DNA from: Locusta migratoria
Taxonomy: Eukaryota; Arthropoda; Insecta; Orthoptera; Acrididae
Assembly (NCBI GenBank): GCA_026315105.1
Contig: CM048745.1
Span: forward strand, 282,949,747 to 283,013,746
DNA length: 64,000 nucleotides
Reading direction: 5' to 3'
Shown here: in pieces, positions 22,990 through 33,693 of the stretch
Position numbering within the stretch: the first letter of the stretch is position 1
Layout of the letters: each line of letters begins with the position of its first letter
Position numbers and translations under genes: made by a program
The notes under the pieces: model-generated
What the model was told of the DNA's origin: nothing
The model's database searches: none
The model's input: the letters and a program-made list of their open reading frames with translations, nothing else

Positions 22990-23081
22990 AGGCCGGCCGC
23001 GGTTGCCGAGCGTTCTGCGGCGCGCCAGTCACAGTCTGCACGGCCACTACGGTCGGGGGTTCGAATTCCCCCTCGGGCATC
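22990..23081 (+). mobile_element. SINE family 1, head only
   Basis: Only the tRNA-like head is present (ggccggccgcggttgccgag to the B box and ccctcgggcat). The body and tail are missing. It abuts the family-2 SINE. Confidence 0.85.
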
Positions 23082-23099
23082 GCTTTTCAAATAACAAAC

Positions 23100-23530
23100 G
23101 TTGATGTTCCTTCAATACAATTCCAGTAAAATCGGCGAGGCTGGAATGTAGGAAACGCATATAGAATGTGATAACTACAGCGTGTAACGTACCAATTTAG
23201 CCACTACAGTTGTAGCTGAAGGAAAAGCCTTACACATCTCAATAAAAGGGTAACCAAAATGTTTTCCAACAAAGAAAAACCCAATTCTACAATTGTTGCT
23301 GCAGCTGAACCATAAACGGCAAGAATCTTCAAAACATTGGCTTTCCGAGCTAAAATAATTACACTCAAACGAATATTAGCGTGTAAGAAAGACGAGTGAC
23401 GCATAAAAATGTAGGAATCATTATACTCCACACTGAATTGATACACGTCGAAAAAACTACCTGTCACAGTAAGAACTGAACATAATGGAAATGTATGTTT
23501 TTGATATTTATTGAAGATAATATCCAAGAT
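23100..23530. other. intergenic DNA, nothing recognised
   Basis: A 107-codon minus frame (23527-23204) is open and hydrophobic, but it matches no family I know and carries no receptor signature. Probably chance. Confidence 0.4.
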
Positions 23531-23531
23531 C

Positions 23532-23675
23532 GCTTTTTATTTCTTTATTAAGATCACTGGTTTAGGCAGTTTAACTGCCATCTTTGAATCTTAGGTTTCA
23601 TTCTTCAGAAGATCCGAAGATGGCAGTTAAACTGCCGAAACCGGTAATCTTAATAAGAAATAAAAAATAAAAAGC
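23532..23675. repeat. palindromic MITE-like hairpin
   Basis: Arms at 23532-23584 and 23617-23675 are inverted copies (core GGCAGTTTAACTGCCATCTT and ATTAAGATCA/C). The loop is about 30 bases. The size and palindromic form suit a small non-autonomous DNA element. Confidence 0.8.
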
Positions 23676-25183
23676 AATTTTGGCTCTTGTCTTAAATACA
23701 TTGATTAAAATATCGCCTCCAAACATGACAAACGTTTTTGTTATGTTTATATTCTACTTACTTTCAGCGGAAGAAGCTGCAAATATACACATACTCGTAA
23801 GTATTTGTTCATGACTAAGTTGTTCTTTATACCACTGAAACAGTTAAATTCGGCTATTTTTAATTTAATTTCCGTATTATGATCGTCTCTTGATATTTTA
23901 CTGATGCTTGGAACGCAAAAATTATGCTAACTAATTCGTTAATTGCGTACAAAAATAATTATAAACAAACATAACTTATTCCATGCCTTGCCCACCGCTA
24001 GGAGCGCTAGTGTCGTTGCTACTACCAGTTGGTAACAACTTATACAACAGTGAATGACGCCACTGTATATGTTAGACTATGGCGATTCGTTCTGCTGTGC
24101 CGAATGCAATCCTGCGCTTTCAGACTCTTTTGGGAATTTATGAGCGAAATATTAATTTCCTTTCGCAGCAGTAATGTTATCGGTATTTACGGTATGTGGA
24201 ACCGTGACAGCGCATTAAAAGTATTTCAATTGAATTGATTTTGCATTGTTTTCTTCCTCATATCGTTGACATCGTTATAATCGTACGCTTATTGGTTTTC
24301 GTGTTATAACGTATTAAATAAAGGTATTACAAGAAAGTGAGAAGAAAATACGTTCTGATTCCGCTCCCAAATCAGCCTATTACATCGCATAATGACATAA
24401 ATTTCAAATCAATAGGTAAGTAAGCAATTGTTTGTCACGAAATAACTAAAGTAAATTCGTTTGCCAAATTAAAACTTGGCGGTAAATGCGAAATCGTGTG
24501 CTGCAGTTCTATGCTCAGAGACTAGAGTTATACATCCAGAATGCATAGAAATCACTGTCTAAAATCATTTTGTCGAAAGAGTTTAAATTTCATAGAGTGG
24601 CTCAAAGATCTTAAAATTCATAGATTGGCAATAGGTCCGCCAGGTTTGAGGTGAACTGAACTGGCATCTGCCATGTTATTTGGGGTATCGGCTGGCAGCT
24701 GGTACATCACACCCACCATATAATTTTACCTGTTTACAGTTCCACGTTTTAAATAAAGACTGACTATGGGATACAGATGTGCTCCAGGATCTACCAGACT
24801 TTATCGAAGCTGCGAACTGACGAGTCTGCTAGTATATTTCTTAAAAAATGCGGTAATTAAATCTCACAACCCTGTCAGTAATACAGTTCCAGTCCGAGGT
24901 ATAACAGCTGAGCTTTGCAATAACAACGAAAGTGTCGCTGTGAAAATATTAGTGATGTTTTTAATGTAAGTACATGGTCTAAACTGGCTGCGAAACATAC
25001 AGTGAACAGTACAGGTCGCACACTTTTTCGTGGCCCCTCTGTGATCGGCAGAAGTCGTCTGAGTTCGTGTGTCTACGGAATGTTTATGCTATCTATCAAC
25101 CTTACCTCGTAACAGCATTGTTCACCGTAGACCTCGTCAATGTATTGTTGATTTGTGCTTGGTATTAATTACTGTCTTCCACT
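23676..25183. other. intergenic DNA, nothing recognised
   Basis: AT-rich, with short frames only; no repeat shared with the rest of the window was noticed. Confidence 0.5.
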
Positions 25184-25186
25184 TTG

Positions 25187-25657
25187 TTTTTTGCCGAAAT
25201 AAGTCCACATACCCCGACGATTTCTTTTACAAAAAGGAATGCTGTTCTTGAAAGACGTGTGAGGAATGTTAATTCCGATTGTTATTCCTGTCGCCCCCCT
25301 CCCACTTATATATACACAACGTTTGTGGAATTTTATTTAAACGAATCTTTAGAAAATGTTAGCAATCAGCATCAATTTTTGACTTTTCAGATCTACCTAG
25401 GTTCCGACCACTCACTGGCCAGTCTAAAAGCTTTTAATATGTCCTTACATTTAAGCCGTCAAATTGAAAGTTACGTTCAGCATGACAGGAAAGATGTAAA
25501 TATAACTCAAAGCATTGAGAATAGCCACACTGTGCTCAAAATCTATGTTTATCTGCAAAATAAAAACAAAAATTGCGACGGATTGGTGACATTCTCTACA
25601 GATTTTTACAAAACAGTCGCTGGGCACCAGCTCAAAAACGGAGTCAAACCTGATTGA
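25187..25657 (+). other. 157-codon open frame, unknown
   Basis: This is the longest unexplained open frame between the receptor genes. It includes a FVEFYLNESLENVS segment and a NITQSIENSHTVLKIYVYL segment. I see no signal peptide, motif or family match, and the start is not supported. It may be an exon, a repeat relic or chance. Confidence 0.2.
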
Positions 25658-25691
25658 AAAAATCTAGCTAATTTTAATAAGCCTTGTAAAT

Positions 25692-26046
25692 TTACAAAAA
25701 TGTTCAAATATGTGTGAAATCTTATGGGACTTAACTGCTAAGCTTAGACACTAATTAAATGTTCAAATGTTTGTAGAACTTATGGGACTTGACTACGGGG
25801 TCATCAGTCCCTAAGCTTACAAACTGCTTATGAACTAGCTAAGACTAAGGACGGCACAAATATCCATGCCCGAGGGGGGATTCGAACCCCCGACCGTAGT
25901 GTCGGTGCAGACCGTGACTGGAGCGCCTCAGTCTCCTAGGCCTCCGCGGCCGGCACACTAATTAACCTAAATTATCCTAAGGGCAAACATACACAACCAT
26001 ATCCGCCGGGGCCAGCCTTAGACGGCTCAGTTAATCCTGCGCGGCA
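25692..26046 (-). mobile_element. tRNA-derived SINE (family 3), split by a family-1 SINE
   Basis: Left part 25692-25757 (tail: atgttcaaatatgtgtgaaatc, ttatgggacttaactgct) and right part 25955-26046 (ctaaattatcctaagg, a worn B-box region, ending taatcctgcgcggc) form one antisense SINE. A family-1 copy sits between them. Confidence 0.85.
25758..25954 (-). mobile_element. tRNA-derived SINE (family 1) nested in family 3
   Basis: Full-length antisense copy. Target-site duplications ACACTAATTA at 25748-25757 and 25955-25964 are perfect and lie within the older SINE. Confidence 0.95.
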
Positions 26047-26239
26047 TGAACTCAACAGTTAACGTAAATAAACATTTTTAATGGTTATGAACAGATAATG
26101 TATTCAACGGAAAACAAAATATATTTACAATTTAACGATAATTTGGTTTGAACAATAATATGTACAATAACTATTCAATGTTGAACAAGATAAGAAGCAA
26201 CACAGTAAATAAGAAAGACACTGATCATAATATAAAATT

Positions 26240-26880
26240 ATTAATAAAATACTAGACAAATCGAACCTTCCTCGCTTTTGCTTGTGCAATATCTTTAACA
26301 CAATCTGTGTAATTTAAGTTCTCTGCAAGCTCCTGCTCAATCTATATTATTGCAAGATCATTCCAAACGAGCTTCGTTCATCGTTTGTCGGAGGTATGTC
26401 TCTATCAATTTGTTTCGAGAAACTCCTCTCTCCACTCGTAACTGTTAGAATTCTCAGAGCAATGTTAACATTAGGGCAAAAATTGTATCTGTTGGACCTA
26501 TTCCAGGTTTCAACAATGTTGAAAGCACTTTTAGTTCTTCCCTCAACTCCAGTGCATCAATGTAGCTTGACTCATGATCTTGCAAAATCGCTGCGAGGTC
26601 TCTACACTTTGTGTCCAGGCTGTAAGGAGGTGCATTTTTCAGCTGGCCGATGTCACAGAGAAAATCAAAGTAATCACAAAGAGATTTCAGTTGATTTAAT
26701 CTCTCTTCCAAAGATGTGGTTACTATATCTAAAAGCTAATAGTAGAATTCAATGTTGTAACGTTTTGTTGGGTCATCTATTGTCTCATCCCTTCGTTCAT
26801 AAATAAAGTGTGTTCGCCAACTTATGGCAGGCTTACTATCAATGTCTTTATCCCTTGTAATTACTCTCAGCATATTTACT
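26240..26880 (-). pseudogene. hAT-like transposase (ZMYM1/DUF4371 type), C-terminal relic
   Basis: The minus frame 26711-26454 reads LNQLKSLCDYFDFLCDI, KCRDLAAILQDHESSYIDA and LELREELKVLS. This resembles the late core of hAT/ZMYM1-like proteins. Below 26454 broken frames give TVTSGERSFSK, the hAT dimerisation motif (canonically SAERSFSKL), then DERSSFGMILQ and an AQAKARK end. It has frameshifts and no N terminus, so it is a dead fragment. Confidence 0.7.
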
Positions 26881-27340
26881 CATTCGGAATACTTCTAGCC
26901 ATTATAGGTGTTGGACATGTTTGACTGTAGTAGTAGCAGTCGTAGTGGAGCCATGACACAACTCCCGAAGCCGCTCCCTCAGAGGTCTGGTTTCGAATCC
27001 CCTCTTGGGCATGAATGTTCACCCCTCGGTAAGTGCCGCCCCGTGCGGCCGCACGTTTCGCACGTGCCTTGCGCCGGCCCTGGTTATTCATTTGCGACAT
27101 TACAAATAGGCAGAAAGCATTGCTACAGCCGCTTAATAAGTCCCTTACAAATATTTTTATTTTGTAGATATACGTTTCAGTTTTCTATTACTCAAACTTT
27201 AAAGTGATCATTTCGTGTTCCATTTGTGACGCTTTAAGACCATACATGAGCTGGCAGCATTGGGAGAAAGAGGCGGGGCTTGTTCTAACAGCCAATGCGC
27301 TACGAGCTGAATGCAAGCTTCAGCTCCCAACATTCTCGTT
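26881..27340. other. intergenic DNA, one worn SINE-head-like piece
   Basis: Around 26950-27012 a B-box-like string (ctggtttcgaatcccctcttgggcat) resembles a decayed family-1 SINE head. Nothing else is recognised. Confidence 0.4.
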
Positions 27341-27354
27341 TCAGTGCTAGATCT

Positions 27355-27795
27355 GTAATTGTTATGACGAACAATGTTGATCATTGGTTTGCATCAGTTG
27401 TTAATGTGTTATTACAACTGATTTCATAATGTCTAGTATACATTTATCTGGTGTTTACTGAATGTATTAAGTTGACAAACTTGTAAAATTGCGTTCGAAG
27501 GGTTTGGTTGTGAACTTAGGTGAACGAAATTTGAGTACAAAGACGAAAGTGACGACAAAATACTGTAGTAAAAATTCGCCTGGGTGAGCTGCCACAAAGG
27601 AATTCCACGCCGAAATAAGGTATAGTTTATAACTTTCCTTATGGCCATACTGAAACATGTAACGTTTGGTATGAGAAATTTGAGAACAAAGACGAAAGTG
27701 ACAAAGGAATGCTGCAATAAAAATGCGCCTGCATCAGCTGCCACAAAAGCATTCGCCACCGAAATAACGTTGTTGCAGGGAACACTGGGATATTC
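27355..27795 (+). repeat. dispersed repeat with internal tandem monomers, copy 1
   Basis: Contains two ~100-bp related units at about 27522-27620 and 27668-27768 (shared AAATTTGAG, ACAAAGACGAAAGTGAC, GCTGCCACAAA, CACCGAAATAA), period about 147 bp. The whole block recurs as an inverted copy at about 49860-50420. Confidence 0.75.
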
Positions 27796-27929
27796 AAGTG
27801 AAAATATTCTGCTGTTATTACTGCTTTGAAATGGTTGCATGACAGCCATGGTCGATCAAGTAATGTCGCTGGAGTCTCTTTAACGTACGTGCACCATGTT
27901 TGAGGCAAATTGAACGCCATGTTCTTTTT

Positions 27930-28420
27930 TATATATTATAGAGCTGTACAGTATATGATAATACAGAAAATCAGCATACTCATATATTTAAATTACACAC
28001 TCACCATGTGCTGCTGTGTACTTCATTAGAGTAATATCATCAAAATTGTTGGCTGTTACCTTTCTGGACGCTGGCCATGAAGGTTTTTTTTTCTGATTTT
28101 TATATTTATTTATTTATTTATTTTATTTATTTATTTATTTTTGTAAATGTAGTGGAAAATCAGAAACAATTGGTACTGCTCTGGAGAAAATACACATCAA
28201 TATTTGTGATTTGTGGTGTAAATATATCCATCTTTAAAGTGAGTTAAGTGGGTATAGCTTGTTGAAGTCGTAAATAACTTTTTCTCTTTCGTATCTGCTA
28301 CTCATCTCTCTAGTAACTTCGTATCTATCGATGGAAAACTGCAATTATTGCTAAACTAATAGCTTTCCTATACTTCAAGAGTAATTAAAATTGCAAGACT
28401 GCCTTAGAGACCTTAAGAGT
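27930..28420. other. AT-rich DNA with a TTTA microsatellite
   Basis: A (TTTA)n-like tract lies at about 28100-28142. No gene was seen. Confidence 0.6.
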
Positions 28421-28424
28421 CTTC

Positions 28425-30893
28425 CACACATATGCGTTGCAATAAATAGAAGAATGTATAAATAGGGGGGGGATGGATACCGCCTACAGGAAAATAAAAA
28501 GAGACGTTTGGAAACAAGAAAAGCAGCGGTATGAATATCAGGAACTCAGGTGGAAAACCAACACTAAGCAAAGAAGGGAAAACTGAAAGGTGGAAGGAAT
28601 ATACAAAAGGCCTGTACAAAGGAAATAACTTGAAGGCAGTATTCTAGAAATGGAAGACGAAGTAGAGGAAGATGAGATAGGAAATTCGATACTGCGAGAA
28701 GAATTTAACAGTGCACTGAAAGATTTGAGTAGAAACAAGGTCCCTGAGGTAGATCATGTTCCGACTGAACTGCTATCATCGTCAGGTGAGCCAGTCATGA
28801 AAAAGTTGTTCCACCTGGTATGCAAGAGCTATGAGGAGGGGAAATACCCTTAGACTTCAACAAGAATATAGTTATTCCAATTCCGAAGAAAGCAAGTGCA
28901 GACAAATATGAAAATTACTGATCTAATCAGTTGAATAAGTCATGGTTGCAAAAATACTAACAAGAATTATTTACAGACAAACGGAAAAACTGGTGGAATC
29001 CGACCTTGGAGAAGATCAATTTGGATTTAGGAGACATGTAGGAACACGTGAGGCAGTACTCACATTAGACTCATCTTAGAAGATAGCGGATCTGGAGAAA
29101 GCTTTTGACAATGTTAACTGGAATACACTCTTTCATATTCTGAAGGTGGCAGGGGTAAAATATAGTGAACTAAGACCTGCACTCAACCTGTACAAAAACC
29201 AGTCGAAGGGCATGAAAGACTCCCAGTGGTTGGGAAGGGATTAAGTCAGGGCTGTAGCCTTTCCCCAATGTTGTTCAATCTGTACATTGAGCAAGCTGTG
29301 AAGGAATGCAAGGAGAGATTTGGAGAGGGAATTAAGGTCCAGGGAAAAGGAATAAGAACCTTGTGGTTTGCTGACAATATAGTAATTTTATCAAGGATCT
29401 GGAAAAGCAATTAAAAGGAATGGACAGTGTCTTGAAAGGAAGGTATAAGATGAACATTAACAAGAGTAAAACGAGGGTAATGGAATGTAGTGTCAGAAAA
29501 TCAGGCGTTGCTGAAGGAATTAGATTAGATAATGAGACGATCAAAGTTGTAGATGAGTTTTTTTACTTGGGTAGCAAGATAACTTCTTATGGCCGAAGTA
29601 AAGAATATATAAAATGCAGAATGACTATGGAAAGAAATTAGTTTCTGAAGAAGAGAAATTTGTTAACATCCAGTATTCGTTTAAACGTTAGGAACTCCAT
29701 TCTTAAAGCATTTGTCTTTAGTGTAGCATTATATGGAAGTGAAACGTGTACGATAAGGAACTCAGACAAAAATATGACAGAAGCTTTCGAAACGTAGTGC
29801 TACAGACGAATGATGAAGATTAGATGGGTAGATCACGTCACTAATGAGGAGGTGCTTAACCGAACTGGGGAGAAAAGGACTTTATGGCATTTGATGACTA
29901 AGAGAAGGGATAGATTGGTTGGACACATTCTGAGACATCAAGGAATCGTCACCTGGGCATTAGAGGGAAGTGTCTGGGGTAAAAATCGTAGAGGGATACC
30001 GAGGGACGAATACATCTACTTCTACATCCATACTCCGCAAGCCACCCGACGCGTGTGGGGGAGGGTACCTTGAGTACCACTATCGGTTCTCCTTCCTATT
30101 CCAGTCACGTATTGTTCGTGGGAAGAAAGATTGCCGGTATGCATCTGTGTGGGCTCTAATCTCTCTGATTTTATCTTCATGATCTCTTCGCGAGATAATC
30201 GTTGGAGTGAGCAATATACTGCTAAACTCCTCGGTAAAGGTATGTTCTCGAAACTTTGCAAAAGCCCGTACCGAGCTACAGAGCGACTCTCTTGCAGAGT
30301 CATCCACTGGAGTTTATTAACAATCTCCGTAACGCTTACTAAATGATCCTGTAACGAAGCGCTCTACTATCCGTTGTATCTTCTCTACCTCCCCTATCAA
30401 CTACACCTGGTACAGATCCCACACCGGTGAGCAGTATTCAAGCAGTGGGGGAACAAGAGTACTGTAAAATACTTCCTTTGTTTTCGGATTGCATTTCCTT
30501 AGGATTCTTCCAATGAATCTCAATCTGGCATTTAATTTTATATGGTCGTTCCATTCAATTGCCATTCCTTGCACCATGCATCAATTCGATGCAGATCCTC
30601 CTGCGTTTCAATAAATTTTCCATCGTTACAACTTCTCTATTACTATAGCATCATCCGCAAAAAGCTTTAGTGAACTTCCGATGTTATCCACAAGGTCATT
30701 TATTTACGAGTATATTGTGAATAGCAACGGTTCCACGACACTCCACTGTGGCACACATGACATCTCTCTTATTTCGGAAGATTCCAGAATATGTAGGTTG
30801 CCGTACGTAGTGTCAGATGAAGAGACTTGTACAGGACAGGGTAGCGTGGAGACCTGCATCAACCAGTCTGCGGACTGAAGACCACAACAACAA
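28425..30893 (+). mobile_element. RTE-type LINE, decayed, interrupted by another LINE
   Basis: The sense strand matches the RTE copy at 50525-53812 from the middle of its ORF onward. The start is decayed (ggatggataccgcctacagg corresponds to DTAYRK). Later frames read EEFNSALKDLSRNKVPEVDH, SQGCSLSPMLFNLYIEQ, WFADNIVILS (FADD has become FADN) and LFGSKI-like and VGHILRHQGI segments. Another LINE interrupts it near 30017-30787. The RTE 3' end resumes (gagacttgtacagg...) and finishes in gaagaccacaacaacaag. Many stops are present. Confidence 0.85.
30017..30787 (-). mobile_element. jockey/CR1/L2-like LINE (second subfamily), 3' part
   Basis: Antisense insertion into the RTE copy. The end is tacatctacttctacatcc, the same type of TCTACA microsatellite as the other LINE subfamily. 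A minus frame at 30307-30080 reads EFSSILLTPTIISRRDHEDKI and FFPRTIRDWNRKENR. Upstream, a worn RT segment contains the complement of LSADDA-like sequence near 30650. GAATAC and GAATAT flanks suggest a short target-site duplication. Confidence 0.75.
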
Positions 30894-31488
30894 GAATTTA
30901 GTGTTCTATCAATTTGGTCCAATTTAAAAGTGAACACATTTACATATGTTTATATTTTGATAAGTAAACTGCAGAGAAAAACAAAAGCGTTTCAGCAAAC
31001 AGAGCACGTCAGTTTCTACACTGACAAATCAGTGATTAGGCCGCTTTTAAACTGGCGGCCAAATTTACCTTCATTACCTCAAGGAGCGCTGTAAGTCACG
31101 TGTTAGAATTAATAGGTAAGTTGTGCGTATGCTGAAGGAACAGATGTGCTTCATTGCACTAAAATCAAAACAGGGAAAGAAAAGTTATCGTAATTTTAAC
31201 ATTATATGTCTGGTCTGCTTAGTGGCAACGGCTTAGTACATGTACTAATAGACGGGTTTGTTAGTATTGTGGTGCATCAAACAACCAATAACGCTGTTTG
31301 TTTTAGCTCAGAAGTAGTATTTTCGGAAGATTGCGTCAGCAATTGGTATTATTTCGTTAACATATTCGGCTTTACTTTTATATTGAAAACCTAACGAAAT
31401 TAAGTGTGGGTTTTTTTCCACGATGGATGTATCTGAACCCCGTGAGTGCTCGTAACATAAGGTTGAGAACAAAAAGCTCTACCAGTAA
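30894..31488. other. intergenic DNA, nothing recognised
   Basis: Short frames only; no family resemblance. Confidence 0.5.
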
Positions 31489-32600
31489 CTTTAAAGATCG
31501 TATTATTTATTTGTGAAACGACCGGTTTCGAGTCAGAATTTTATATGTGTAGCATGTTGGTGAAGTTCAATTTAATTATTTTTATTATTATCCGGTTTTG
31601 CTATGTAATTTAGTTAAAATTTTCCGGTACCCCAAGATTATGCATTACATTATTTTACATTAATATTATTATATTATTATTTATTAAACACTATTTTATT
31701 TTCATTCTCTATTTTTGTCTATGTGCCCATAAAGTTTCTTCTATATTCCTTCGTCGGTTAGATACCTGAATTCCTTGGATCTACGTAGTTGGTGGTCTCC
31801 CTCTTTTCTTTCTGCCTGGTGGCTCCCATTCCATAATTCTCTGCGGGAGTCTTTTCTTTGACATCCTTTTTGTATGTCCATACCATTAGAGTTGTTTCCC
31901 TTCGATGAATTATATAGTTTAATTTTTAATGTCCATTTTCTTTCTGATGTCTTCGTTTCTGATTTTTCTCCGCCTAGATATTCCTGCAGATCGTCTTCAA
32001 AAGTCCATCTCCATTGCCATCAACCCCTTTTGTATTTGCGATTTAAGTTACCATGCCACTGATCCATAAGTTATGATGCTCCTGATGGTTGTCTTGAAGA
32101 TTTTTCTTTTCTTTCCTTTCTGATCTGTTGGTACCATAAGATACCATTTAATGTCCCAATAGTACACTTCCAAACATTCATTACTGCATTACTTTCCTTG
32201 TCCTGTTTTCCATCTTATGTGATAGTTACTTCTAGGCATTTGTATTCTTCATTATGTTTAATAGTATCTATTCCTTCTTCTAGTGTTAAATCTGGTTTAA
32301 GTTTCTTAATGCCATATATTTTGTTTTATTCTTGTTGATCTGAAGTGTATGGTCTGAGTTCATATTTCTGTGCAGTGATGGTAATAAATTCTAATCAAAA
32401 ATGGAAAGCAGAATAGTAAGGAGGTTAACAAAGGAAAGCCTGTTAGCAAAAGTGTGTAAAAAGTGCATCGCATGGACAATCGCGAATTCGATACAAAAAT
32501 TAAGTTGCTATCACATATAAAATTCTGAATGTTTAAGCACCTGAAGATGGGCACAGGCCCAAAACCGGTCGTGTCATAAATAAATAATACGATCTTTAAT
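31489..32600. mobile_element. 1.1 kb TIR element containing a LINE fragment
   Basis: The left end (ttaaagatcgtattatttat...cgaccggttt) and the complement of the right end (attaaagatcgtattatttat...cgaccggttt) form inverted repeats of about 38 bp. No transposase is visible, so it is a non-autonomous element. Confidence 0.75.
31735..32345 (-). pseudogene. LINE RT C-terminal fragment inside the TIR element
   Basis: The minus frame gives MSKKRLPQRIMEWEPPGRKK followed by RGRPPTT. This is the characteristic C-terminal end of RTE/CR1-type LINE proteins (RLP..IMEW.PPGRR.RGRPRTTW). Stops and frame changes are frequent. Confidence 0.6.
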
Positions 32601-32694
32601 GTGACCTCCGAACTGATTTACCCGGCCAGTTACAGGGAGACATACAGTTTACGGTGGGTTCCGAACCACGGTGCTACTCGGTATTTTTCACATC

Positions 32695-32900
32695 AGCAAC
32701 ACTACCAATAAGTATTTAAACGCGACGACGGCTTTAGGTTCAGTTATTTCACCGCAGATGCGGGTCATACGTCCGACCTCGCACGGGAATCCGTAATGGC
32801 GAGTGTAAGAGGGCATGGACAATAGGGGCGCTACAAACATAGCGTGCGACTTGTGAGATTTTGAGACGGACGGGAGGCCAGCATGGGTGGCCAAGTGGTG
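32695..32900 (+). repeat. dispersed repeat copy (ACTCGCCATTACGG family)
   Basis: The best-preserved of three copies (others 16630-16742 minus and 18160-18355 plus). Contains caataagtatttaaacgc, ggttcagttatttcaccgcag and tccgtaatggcgagtgtaag. A short open minus frame over it reads PSYTRHYGFPCEVGRMT and is also present in the 18.2 kb copy. Confidence 0.7.
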
Positions 32901-33035
32901 GCCGGGCGCCGTGGCTCAGCGCGCCCGGTCAGAGGGCTAAACGCTCTCTGTAATAAAGAAGCTGAGCCAAAGAACACGTAGAACCAAAACGAACAAACAG
33001 GTTCAGCGTCCGCAAGGACAAGAATTAACCATAGG

Positions 33036-33084
<49 letters not shown>

Positions 33085-33145
33085 TGGTTAAGGCGACCGC
33101 TGGCTTGAAGCGGGAGACCCGGGTTCGATTCCCGGCCCGGCTCAC
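32901..33145 (+). mobile_element. tRNA-like SINE split by a poly(A)-tailed insert
   Basis: Left GCCGGGCGCCGTGGCTCAGC (about 32903-32922) and right part 33083-33143 fold together as a tRNA-like head. The acceptor halves GCCGGGC and GCCCGGC pair. The anticodon arm is CCGCT-GGCTTGA-AGCGG (CTT in the loop). The B box GGGTTCGATTCCC is perfect. Between them lie about 115 bp plus a run of 47 A (33036-33082). I infer that a poly(A) retroposon landed in the head of an older tRNA-derived SINE. It is not a tRNA gene. Confidence 0.65.
33036..33082. repeat. poly(A), 47 bases
   Basis: Uninterrupted homopolymer at the 3' end of the insert within the tRNA-like SINE. A long perfect run suggests a recent event or an active microsatellite. 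Confidence 0.9.
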
Positions 33146-33235
33146 ATTTTTACTTGTCGCTATTGCTTATTATTAATGCCCAAATGCGGCCACTGCCGAT
33201 CCTTTCTTTCCTATCCTTCTTCCTTTCCTTCCTTT

Positions 33236-33361
33236 AACAATCATTTGCAAACTGCCGGAGGTGAAAGAAGTGGAAAGTGACAGATAAAAATCCTAGGACC
33301 TTGCTTGGATCGAACACGCGACCTAGTCTGGCACTCTACCACTTTGCTACGGAGCCGCACC
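33236..33361 (-). mobile_element. tRNA-derived SINE (another head type)
   Basis: On the minus strand the head reads ggctccgtagcaaagtggta, then the B box GTGTTCGATCC, then a tail with tccggcagtttgcaaatgat. A and B boxes are the right distance apart. It abuts the previous SINE tail and lies about 330 bp upstream of the Gr-B start. Confidence 0.65.
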
Positions 33362-33693
33362 ATATTAACGAAATTATTGTGCTTCTTTCGACAGCATTTC
33401 AACAACCACAAAAACACGTCGAAGGTAGAAAATAATGTGATAGATGCTATAATAGCAACCTCATTGTTGTCGAGAACTTCGATAGCGCTAGGTGCAAAAC
33501 TGTTTACAAACTCCGATAGTAGGTAATTACCCGATTCTCCATTAATGGAATTTTCGCTCACTGACCTGCCGATAGCCGCGCTCGGTACATCGCAAATCGA
33601 CTACCTCTCATTAACTAATGTGTCGGACGTGGAGCTCAATAAAGCAAACGAAGCACCAACGCCCCGCGGCAACACATTGGAACGAGCAGGGCG
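33362..33693. other. upstream region of Gr-B
   Basis: Presumed promoter and 5' UTR. A minus frame (MSENSINGESGNYLLSEF...) is open for about 65 codons before running into the SINE. It has no recognised domain and I do not call it a gene. Confidence 0.4.

Noticed and set aside
23204..23527. 107-codon hydrophobic minus frame as a possible receptor exon
   Set aside because: No receptor motif, no matching splice sites with Gr-A, and it fits no family; treated as chance.
26396..26806. 136-codon plus-strand open frame
   Set aside because: It is the antisense shadow of the hAT-like transposase relic on the minus strand.
32902..32922. Start GGCCGGGCGCCGTGGCTCA looks like primate Alu
   Set aside because: The resemblance ends after about 20 bases; the rest pairs with a downstream tRNA-like arm. 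No 7SL-like sequence follows, so neither contamination nor Alu is supported.
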